Shown here piece after piece: positions 14,988 through 19,738 of a DNA stretch of 19,738 nucleotides. The translations under genes and the position numbers were made by a program. Within the stretch, counting starts at the first letter, position 1; the number at the start of each line of letters is the position of its first letter. Under the pieces are notes generated by a model. The model did not search any database. It was not told the DNA's origin and saw only the letters and a program-made list of their open reading frames with translations. This DNA comes from JANNOG01 sp050329415 (GTDB lineage: Bacteria > Actinomycetota > Actinomycetes > Actinomycetales > JBBAYJ01): the NCBI GenBank assembly GCA_050329415.1, contig JBHJOS010000117.1, forward strand, positions 1 to 19,738. Direction: 5' to 3'.

Positions 14988-15893
14988 ATGGAGAAGCGCG
15001 ACATCACACCGGAGGTCGTCCGATGCCTGGTCAGCACCCAGTTCCCGGGTTGGGGGGACCTGCCCGTCGTCCCGGTCGACGTCGACGGCTGGGACAACAC
15101 GACCTACCGGCTGGGTGAGCACCTGTCGGTGCGGCTGCCCAGCGCTGCGGGGTACGTGCCCCAGGTCGCGAAGGAGCACCGCTGGTTGCCGGTGCTGGCA
15201 CCTCACCTGCCGGTGCCGGTGCCCCGCCCGGTCGCCAGGGGCGGACCCGGGTGCGGGTTCCCGCGGCCGTGGTCGGTGTACGAGTGGTTGCCGGGCCGGG
15301 CGGCGACGGCGGCGACCGTGGCCGAACCGGTGTCGCTGGCCCGTGACCTCGCGTCGTTCCTGCGGGTCCTGCGTGCGGTCGATGCCGGCGACGGTCCCCC
15401 GGCCGGGGCTCACAGCTTCTTCCGGGGGGCGTCGCCGGCGACCTACGACGCCGACACGCGGGCCGCGATCGCGGCGCTGGCCGACGAGGTGGACGCCCCG
15501 GCGAGCGACCGGGTGTGGGAGCGGGCGCTCGAGTCGTCGTGGGAAGGCGCCCTGGTGTGGGTGCACGGGGACATCACGCCGTCCAACCTGCTCGTGGACG
15601 AGGGTGGCGCGCTGGGCGCCGTCATCGACTTCGGCTGCTGCTGCGTCGGCGACCCGGCCTGCGACGTTGCGATCGCCTGGACGTTCTTCGAGGGCGAGTC
15701 CCGGGAGGCGTTCCGGGCCGGGCTCGGCCTGGACGAGTCGACGTGGGAACGAGGTCGCGGGTGGGCCCTGTGGAAGGCGCTGATCACGCGGGTCGGCGAA
15801 CGGCGGGCGGCGCCCGGGTCGGCGCCGGACGCCGCGCGGTTCGGGTGGCGGCAGGGGGCTCTGGCGACGATCGAGGCCGTGCTGGCGGGCTGA
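14988..15893 (+). CDS. Aminoglycoside phosphotransferase (APH) family kinase
   Basis: This 301-residue cytoplasmic kinase has the protein-kinase-like APH fold. The N-lobe contains GWDNTTYRLGEHLSVRLPS (34-52), the C-lobe the catalytic loop WVHGDITPSNLL (191-202) with D195 and N200, and the metal-binding VIDFG (212-216) followed by GDPACDVA. The YEWLPG (98-103) hinge is also typical. Families of this kind phosphorylate aminoglycosides, macrolides, choline-like molecules or metabolites; nothing here supports drug resistance specifically, and the pattern is that of the common 'APH family' chromosomal proteins. ATG 14988 follows AGAGGGGA with good spacing. Three consecutive cysteines (217-219) follow DFG, which is odd. 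The gene is divergent from the GGDEF-EAL gene and convergent with the molybdenum enzyme gene. Confidence 0.88.
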   Translation: MEKRDITPEVVRCLVSTQFPGWGDLPVVPVDVDGWDNTTYRLGEHLSVRLPSAAGYVPQVAKEHRWLPVLAPHLPVPVPRPVARGGPGCGFPRPWSVYEWLPGRAATAATVAEPVSLARDLASFLRVLRAVDAGDGPPAGAHSFFRGASPATYDADTRAAIAALADEVDAPASDRVWERALESSWEGALVWVHGDITPSNLLVDEGGALGAVIDFGCCCVGDPACDVAIAWTFFEGESREAFRAGLGLDESTWERGRGWALWKALITRVGERRAAPGSAPDAARFGWRQGALATIEAVLAG

Positions 15894-15963
15894 GCGGCCG
15901 CCCACGGATCGCAGCCTCTGCGCACGAAGGCCCCCTCGGTGAGGCCGTGATCTGGGCTGTGAT

Positions 15964-16776
15964 TCACCCGGAGGTGTCGGTGGTCGAGTCGGACCGGTCC
16001 GGGTTCGTGGCCGTGAAGCGGTCGAGCGTTCGCTCCGCCACCACGGCGGTGATCGGGACGACCAACCGGTAAGGCCATCGGAGGAGCCGGCCCGGGATGC
16101 GGCTGTGGCGTTCCTCGAGCGCGACGCGGGCCCGCAGGTGCTCCTTCGGGCCGAGGCGGCCGGCCGGCCGCTCGGCGCACAACTCGATCGTCTCGACGTG
16201 CTTCACGTTCTTGTACCCGTACTGCGAGGGGCTGACGAGCCGGAGCGGGAACCCGTGACGCCGGTCAAGCGCGGCGTGGTTCAGTCCCCAGGCCAGCATC
16301 ACGTCGTCGGAGAACAGGTCAGCGGTCAGGAACACCGCCTGGTAGCCGTCGGCAGCCCGCACGACGGCGAAGTCGCCGGAGTCTGTGGGGACCGAGCCGA
16401 CGTGCGCTCGCCACCAGTCGGCGAGGGGGACGCCGGTCCAGGTCTGTTGGCGCGCGGTCCAGGTGGTGACGCAGTGGAAGTCGGAGACCCTCGACTGGAC
16501 GAAGGGGCTGGAACGCAGGTCGTCGAGGCCGATCCGGATCTCTCCCAGGCCGGTCGAGGCGAGGCGGAGGATCGGTTCGGGGTTCGACGGCGGGGGACGG
16601 AGAGGGTCGTCGGCGAACCTCGGGAAGGCGTCGAGCGCTCGCTGGCCGGGAGGCAGCCCACCGGCGGGCCGCGGCCACCAGTTCCGAGCTCCACGGAGGT
16701 GGCGTCCGAGCGCGGTCACGACCGCGGTCGACCCCGCCCCGAGTCCGAGGATTTCTGTACGCGGACGTATGGACAT
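15964..16776 (-). CDS. Sulfite-oxidase-like molybdopterin-dependent oxidoreductase
   Basis: The 270 residues match the oxidoreductase molybdopterin-binding domain shared by sulfite oxidase and the MsrP (YedY) group. SDFHCVTTWT (98-107) carries the Mo-ligating cysteine C102. GYQAVFLTADLFSDDVMLAWGLN, the conserved G-F-P-L-R-L-V-S-P-SQYGYKNVKHVETIEL block and the W-x-G-V-P-L-x-D region are typical. Substrate and electron acceptor are not decided. No twin-arginine signal is seen; the short N-terminal EILGLGAGSTAVVTALG might be a membrane segment, so location is uncertain. ATG 16776 lies within a double operator shared with the divergent TetR gene, so repression by that regulator is likely. TACCGT on its strand lies five bases before the ATG, compatible with a leaderless transcript. 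Confidence 0.9.
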   Translation of the reverse strand: MSIRPRTEILGLGAGSTAVVTALGRHLRGARNWWPRPAGGLPPGQRALDAFPRFADDPLRPPPSNPEPILRLASTGLGEIRIGLDDLRSSPFVQSRVSDFHCVTTWTARQQTWTGVPLADWWRAHVGSVPTDSGDFAVVRAADGYQAVFLTADLFSDDVMLAWGLNHAALDRRHGFPLRLVSPSQYGYKNVKHVETIELCAERPAGRLGPKEHLRARVALEERHSRIPGRLLRWPYRLVVPITAVVAERTLDRFTATNPDRSDSTTDTSG

Positions 16777-16796
16777 ATCCGTACGGTAGCGTACGG
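16755..16796. promoter_or_regulatory. Double palindromic operator between oxidoreductase and tetR genes
   Basis: A perfect 18-bp inverted repeat CCGTACG-GTAG-CGTACGG occupies 16779-16796. A second copy with one mismatch in each arm (CTGTACG-CGGA-CGTATGG) lies at 16755-16772, 24 bp away centre to centre. The first copy sits in the short gap before the tetR GTG; the second covers codons two to seven of the oxidoreductase. The spacing places two dimers on nearly the same face only if about two turns (24 bp) apart. This is a strong candidate TetR binding region. Confidence 0.8.
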
Positions 16797-16800
16797 ACTC

Positions 16801-17385
16801 GTGGATGCCGGGGCGACGTCACCGAGGCATGCCAACACCAAGGTCGGTGAGGACGACTGGACCCGGGCCGCGCTGGAGGTGATCGCGGCGCAGGGAGTCA
16901 ACGGGGTGAAGGTCGAGGCGCTCGCCGACCGGCTGGGCATCACGAAGGGCAGCTTCTACTGGCACTTCCGCGACCGTCAGGATCTGATCAGCCGCGCCCT
17001 CGAGCTGTGGTACCGGCTGGCGACCGTCGACATCATCGAACGGCTCGATCGGATCGAGGACCCGGAGCAGCGTCTGCGGGCCCTCTTCGCCGAGTCGTTC
17101 GGTGACGTCGTCAAGAGACCCATCGACGCCTTGCTGCTGGGGCAGGTGGACGATCCCGTGGTCGGTCCGGCCGTGGTCCGCTCGACGACCGACCGGCTCG
17201 ACTTCCTGAGCCGGGCCTATCGGGACCTCGGACTGCCGAGCGGTCAGGCCGCGGCGCGAGCGCGACTCGCGTATGCCGCCTACATCGGGACCAGCCATCT
17301 CCGGCGGATCCCGGGTGGCCTGCCATCGACCGCGCCCGAAGCGACGGAGTTCGATCGCCAACTCGAGGTCCTGCTGGCCAGATGA
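16801..17385 (+). CDS. TetR/AcrR family transcriptional regulator
   Basis: A 194-residue dimeric repressor. The N-terminal helix-turn-helix runs DWTRAALEVIAAQGVNGVKVEALADRLGITKGSFYWHFRDRQDLI (19-63), with the usual GITKGSFYWHF recognition region. The C-terminal ligand domain (about 70-194) is helical with no assigned ligand. The frame is open far upstream, through the antisense of the oxidoreductase, but GTG 16801 is the only start that leaves the operator outside the gene and gives a normal family length. It is divergent from the molybdenum enzyme, with just 24 bp between starts. The inferred role is repression of both itself and the oxidoreductase through the two palindromes, released by an unknown small molecule. 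Confidence 0.9.
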   Translation: MDAGATSPRHANTKVGEDDWTRAALEVIAAQGVNGVKVEALADRLGITKGSFYWHFRDRQDLISRALELWYRLATVDIIERLDRIEDPEQRLRALFAESFGDVVKRPIDALLLGQVDDPVVGPAVVRSTTDRLDFLSRAYRDLGLPSGQAAARARLAYAAYIGTSHLRRIPGGLPSTAPEATEFDRQLEVLLAR

Positions 17386-17424
17386 GCTCCCGGGCTGCTG
17401 GCGAGGGCCAAGACGATGGGACTC

Positions 17425-17447
17425 ACGACGCGTGCGACACGCGTAGT
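17425..17447. terminator. Hairpin between convergent tetR and kinase-oxidoreductase genes
   Basis: ACGACGCGTG-CGA-CACGCGTAGT forms a 10-bp stem with one mismatch and a three-base loop. It lies 40 bp after the tetR stop and 50 bp before the stop of the opposing gene, with no T-tract. This suits a bidirectional terminator of the GC-rich kind. Confidence 0.55.
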
Positions 17448-17496
17448 CGCAACACCGCGGGGGGTACCGGTCCCGGACCCGCACGGACGGCCGCGG

Positions 17497-19005
17497 TCAG
17501 CTCCCTCGCGACCGGCTGATCACCTCCCCGTAGCGCTCGATCACCGGCAGGTCCCAGACGCCGTCGAGAGCGACGATGACGTGCTGCGCCCCGGCATCGA
17601 CGAGGTCGCGGACGCGCAGGACATGGTCGTCCACCGTCCCCGGGTTGGTGGCGGCGGCCCAGCGGGCGTGGCCCCGAGCGGGCCGCCGGGCGGCGACCAC
17701 CTCGGCGAGCTCGGTGGGGTCGGCGGCGACGAGCGCGGTCGACAGGTGGGTGACCTCGACGGCAGCCGGATCACGGCCGACGTCGGCACAGTGGCCGCGG
17801 AGCACGCGGACCTTCCGGCGCAGGGTGTCGGCGTCGCCGGTGACGTTGCACGCGTCGGCGTACCGGGCGGCCAGGCGCAGGGTCCGACGCTCCCCGCCGC
17901 CGCCGACGAGCACCGGAAGGCGCCCGCGCAGCGGGCGCGGGTAGGCCAGGGCCTGCGGGATGCGCACGTGGGCACCCTCGAAGGCCGGGCTGCCCGGACC
18001 CCACAGCAGCGGCAGCGCCTGGAGGGTCTCCTCCAACAGGTCGAGGCGCTCGCGGGCCGGCGGGAACGGGATGCCGTAGGCCGCGTGCTCGGCAGCGAAC
18101 CAGCCGGCCCCGAGACCGCACCAGGCCCGCCCACCGCTGAGGACGTCCAGCGTCGCGAGCGACTTCGCCAGCACCCCGGGGTGTCGGAACGTCACGCAGT
18201 GGACGAGGCAGCCGACGGTGGCCGTCGTCGTTGCCGCAGCGAGGTGGGCGAGGGTCGCGACGCTCTCCGGGAGGTCCTCCCACGCCCGGCCGACCTGCGG
18301 GATCTGGCGCAGGTGATCCATGACCCACAGCGAGTCGAACCCCGCGGCCTCGGCACGCACGGCGACGTCACGCAGCCGCTCGCCGAGGGGCGGGCCGCCC
18401 GGCGAGGGGAACGACGAGAGGTGCAGGCCGAGCCGGAGCGCCGGTCGAGCCTGCCCCCCCTCCGGAGCCACGGCCGCGACCCGCCGGGCGGCCGCGGCGA
18501 CCGCCGGGGCGACGAACCGGACAGGTCCTGCCGTGAGGAGCTCGGCGAACCCCTCCCCGGGGAGCACCCGGACCGCGGCGGCGAAGGCGGCTAGCTGGCC
18601 CCGCAGCACGTCGACGGGCACCCGCTTGCCCCGGGTGGCGTTGCGACGGCGCGCCTCTGCGGGCGGGGTGTCCAGGACGATCGCGACGCACGGGACGCCG
18701 TGCCGGGCAGCCAGTGCCCGGTACTGCCGGCGCCGGTCGGCATCGAGGCCCAGGGTGTCGACGATCGTGGTGACGCGACGGCGAAGACGGGCGTCGAGGA
18801 TCCGGTCGAGCAGGTCGAAGGCGTCGGCGCTGGCGGCGAGGTCGCCCTCGCCCTCCCCCACGACGGCGCGTAGCTGGTCGCTCGAGACCACCTCGTCCGC
18901 GGCGGCGTGCTCGGCCGCCCACGTGCTCTTGCCCGACCCCGCGACCCCGACGAGGACGACGAGGACCGGGTCCGGTAGGCGGAGCGCCTCGGCGGGCTCG
19001 GGCAC
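17497..19005 (-). CDS. Fusion of P-loop kinase and luciferase-like (F420-type) oxidoreductase
   Basis: Two enzymes in one 502-residue chain. Residues 10-185 form a P-loop kinase of the polynucleotide-kinase/zeta-like type: VLVVLVGVAGSGKST (14-28, Walker A), SSDQLRAVVG (41-50), TTIVDTLGLDADRRRQYRALA (79-99) and VLDTPPAEARRRNATRGKRVP (110-130, lid arginines). Residues 190-502 form an LLM-class barrel: LRLGLHLSSF, GFDSLWVMDHL, ATVGCLVHCVTFRHPGVLAKSLATLDVLSGGRAWCGLGAGW, ERLDLLEETL, and LPVLVGGGGERRTLRLAARYADACNV. The second half resembles the Rv1855c-like F420-dependent group. GTG 19005 starts it, since upstream codons in frame read as low-complexity Arg/Pro and overlap the divergent HicB gene. 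The link between a phosphotransfer domain and a deazaflavin or flavin enzyme is not explained by the sequence. A 6-4-6 inverted repeat lies just upstream. Confidence 0.85.
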   Translation of the reverse strand: MPEPAEALRLPDPVLVVLVGVAGSGKSTWAAEHAAADEVVSSDQLRAVVGEGEGDLAASADAFDLLDRILDARLRRRVTTIVDTLGLDADRRRQYRALAARHGVPCVAIVLDTPPAEARRRNATRGKRVPVDVLRGQLAAFAAAVRVLPGEGFAELLTAGPVRFVAPAVAAAARRVAAVAPEGGQARPALRLGLHLSSFPSPGGPPLGERLRDVAVRAEAAGFDSLWVMDHLRQIPQVGRAWEDLPESVATLAHLAAATTTATVGCLVHCVTFRHPGVLAKSLATLDVLSGGRAWCGLGAGWFAAEHAAYGIPFPPARERLDLLEETLQALPLLWGPGSPAFEGAHVRIPQALAYPRPLRGRLPVLVGGGGERRTLRLAARYADACNVTGDADTLRRKVRVLRGHCADVGRDPAAVEVTHLSTALVAADPTELAEVVAARRPARGHARWAAATNPGTVDDHVLRVRDLVDAGAQHVIVALDGVWDLPVIERYGEVISRSRGS

Positions 19006-19010
19006 GCAGG

Positions 19011-19026
19011 TCAGGTTCCCACCTGA
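19011..19026. promoter_or_regulatory. Palindrome TCAGGT-TCCC-ACCTGA before the fusion gene
   Basis: A perfect 6-bp-arm inverted repeat with a four-base spacer lies five bases upstream of GTG 19005. It could be an operator for the fusion gene. No regulator is obvious nearby apart from the HicB-like protein. Confidence 0.4.
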
Positions 19027-19078
19027 ACGGTCTCCGGGCGGGGCGGCACATCGCGGCGTGCGCGTACCGTGGTCGCCG

Positions 19079-19162
19079 GTGAGCCCGCCACCGGCGTCCG
19101 ACCGGGGCCTCGGCGAGCATCTGGAAGGCGAGCGGGCCGGAGGAGTCGGCGATGATGCGTGA
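19079..19162 (+). CDS. Possible 27-residue leader peptide overlapping hicB-like gene
   Basis: GTG 19079 opens a 27-codon frame (MSPPPASDRG...GVGDDA) that ends at TGA 19160-19162, overlapping the HicB-like start by 11 bases. TACCGT (19065-19070) lies eight bases before it, so a leaderless start is possible. It does not resemble HicA. It may be only a chance frame through the hicB 5' region. Confidence 0.2.
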   Translation: MSPPPASDRGLGEHLEGERAGGVGDDA

Positions 19163-19370
19163 CGTCGTGGTCTACGAGCGATCCGACGAGGGGAGCTGGG
19201 GCGCGTACCTGCCCGACGTGCCCGGCGTCGCCGCCCTCGGGGACACCCGCGACGAGGTCGCGACCGGCCTGCGCGAGGCGCCTGCCGCCCACGCAGACGA
19301 GATGAGGGACCTCGAACGGGACGTGCCGCCCGCCGTTGCCTCGGACCGTCGCCTCGGCGCCGGAAGGTGA
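19152..19370 (+). CDS. HicB-like antitoxin-family protein (no HicA seen)
   Basis: A 72-residue protein that matches the HicB/UPF0150 N-terminal fold: RDVVVYERSDEGSWGAYLPDVPGVAALGDTRDEVATGLREA (residues 3-43). The 'G-A-Y-x-P-D-x-P-G-x-x-A-x-G-D-T-x-x-E' pattern is diagnostic. HicB proteins neutralise the small RNase toxin HicA and often carry a C-terminal DNA-binding domain; here the C-terminus (VPPAVASDRRLGAGR) is short and has no obvious ribbon-helix-helix or HTH. No HicA frame was found on either side in the window, so this is an orphan or a remnant. ATG 19152 follows GGAGGAG (19139-19145), an excellent ribosome-binding site. A second ATG follows directly. Confidence 0.8.
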   Translation: MMRDVVVYERSDEGSWGAYLPDVPGVAALGDTRDEVATGLREAPAAHADEMRDLERDVPPAVASDRRLGAGR

Positions 19371-19394
19371 GCCCCGGCACCGAGAGGAGACGGA

Positions 19395-19514
19395 GTGGAC
19401 GAAGTCGATCTCACGTCCCGACGGCTCGGCAGCCTGCGACGTCCGCTCGTCGCGCTGAGCGCCATTGCGGACGAGGAGCCGCCCCGGCGAACGATTCCCG
19501 TGAGTAAAGCGTGA
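19395..19514 (+). CDS. Small ORF (39 residues) after the HicB-like gene
   Basis: GTG 19395 follows AGAGGAGACGGA, a strong ribosome-binding site, 24 bp after the HicB-like stop on the same strand. The frame reads MDEVDLTSRRLGSLRRPLVA and continues to IPVSKA, then TGA. It resembles nothing I know and is far shorter than HicA, with no GSH motif. It could be a real small partner, a truncated gene at the island edge, or chance. Confidence 0.35.
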   Translation: MDEVDLTSRRLGSLRRPLVALSAIADEEPPRRTIPVSKA

Positions 19515-19560
19515 GTACCGGCCGGGCACGATCGGCGGCCAGCTCACTGACCTGCGGTGA

Positions 19561-19595
19561 TGCTCCCGCTGTTGGACTCGAACCAACAACCTGCC
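19561..19595 (-). pseudogene. 3' fragment of a tRNA (tRNA-Asn-like), probable att site
   Basis: On the minus strand the sequence has a complete T arm GTTGG-TTCGAGT-CCAAC (19587-19571), then acceptor half AGCGGGA, discriminator G and CA. Acceptor 3' sequence of this type with G73 and the preceding AGGTT fits bacterial tRNA-Asn. No anticodon arm, D arm or 5' acceptor half follows to the right: the sequence before the T arm cannot pair as an anticodon stem. A detached tRNA 3' end is the usual scar of tRNA-targeted integration and marks the distal att site of an element. Orientation places the element, and the intact tRNA, to the right. Confidence 0.7.
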
Positions 19596-19738
19596 GGGAC
19601 AGAGAGCGTGGTCCGCGTCGGTTCCGGTTGATGGCCGGTCGTGTCCGTGGCCTGCGGTGACGTGGTCGAGGGTGTCTCGGTCATGCTCGTCCGGGACGGT
19701 CCGGTCGGGTCGTTTCCACGGGGTAAACCATGGGTGGC
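19596..19738. other. Window edge beyond the tRNA fragment, no supported gene
   Basis: No convincing gene is visible here. The decamer CCTGCGGTGA occurs at 19551 and again at 19651, one on each side of the tRNA fragment, which may reflect recombinase arm sites or chance. If the att interpretation is right, this is the end of an integrated element. Confidence 0.4.

Noticed and set aside
12830..15118. A 762-codon open frame on the plus strand opposite GGDEF-EAL
   Set aside because: Low-complexity composition and no domain; the opposite strand has all cyclic-di-GMP motifs.
14988..15893. Antibiotic-resistance gene
   Set aside because: The APH fold is clear, but this broad family includes many metabolic kinases and there is no mobile context around it.
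19544..19684. A 46-codon minus-strand ORF (start MTETPSTTSP) running through the tRNA fragment, with an ATGA overlap to a frame from the window edge
   Set aside because: The overlap is tempting, but the product is low-complexity, includes the tRNA remnant and matches nothing known; it cannot be supported without the sequence to the right.

Overview
The window is very GC-rich DNA (well over 70% by eye in most genes) with GTG starts, GTGA stop/start overlaps and several leaderless-looking promoters. This fits a high-GC Actinomycetota chromosome. Supporting content is an Rv0858c-like DapC, an IS1380-family transposase of actinobacterial type, an actinobacterial Cys-rich tyrosine integrase and an F420-type luciferase-like enzyme. 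I cannot name the genus.

Layout. (1) Positions 1-4034 are mobile DNA: the last codons and probable right end of an IS256-like insertion sequence, an IS1380-family transposase broken by a one-base frameshift near 1006, a small excisionase-type HTH gene, and a tyrosine integrase. The integrase carries an extra C-terminal GntR-type winged helix and sits directly against the 3' end of a tRNA gene with anticodon CAT (4035-4108). This looks like the integrase end of an element integrated at the tRNA, with the rest of the element to the left and damaged by insertion sequences. (2) Positions 4109-19560 look like ordinary chromosome: a divergent proline dehydrogenase, a nitrilase-superfamily amidohydrolase, an AAA_14/DUF4143 ATPase, a DapC-type aminotransferase translationally coupled to a predicted lipoprotein/membrane protein, an AI-2E-family transporter followed by two coupled membrane-associated proteins of unknown role, a membrane-bound GGDEF-EAL protein, an APH-family kinase, a sulfite-oxidase-like molybdenum enzyme divergent from a TetR regulator over a double palindromic operator, a fusion of a P-loop kinase with a luciferase-like (F420-type) oxidoreductase, and a HicB-like protein without a visible HicA. 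(3) At 19561-19595 lies the detached 3' end of a tRNA that resembles tRNA-Asn. It is best read as the distal att copy of a second element lying to the right of the window.

The core therefore seems to be bracketed by two tRNA-associated integration sites. The most unusual points are the integrase-GntR fusion, the kinase-oxidoreductase fusion, and a four-copy 23-bp tandem repeat between dapC and the AAA ATPase. Each repeat copy contains both a perfect small hairpin and, on the transcribed strand, a complete six-codon ORF (MRTDPR-stop). I did not find a clear multi-gene defence or secretion system.
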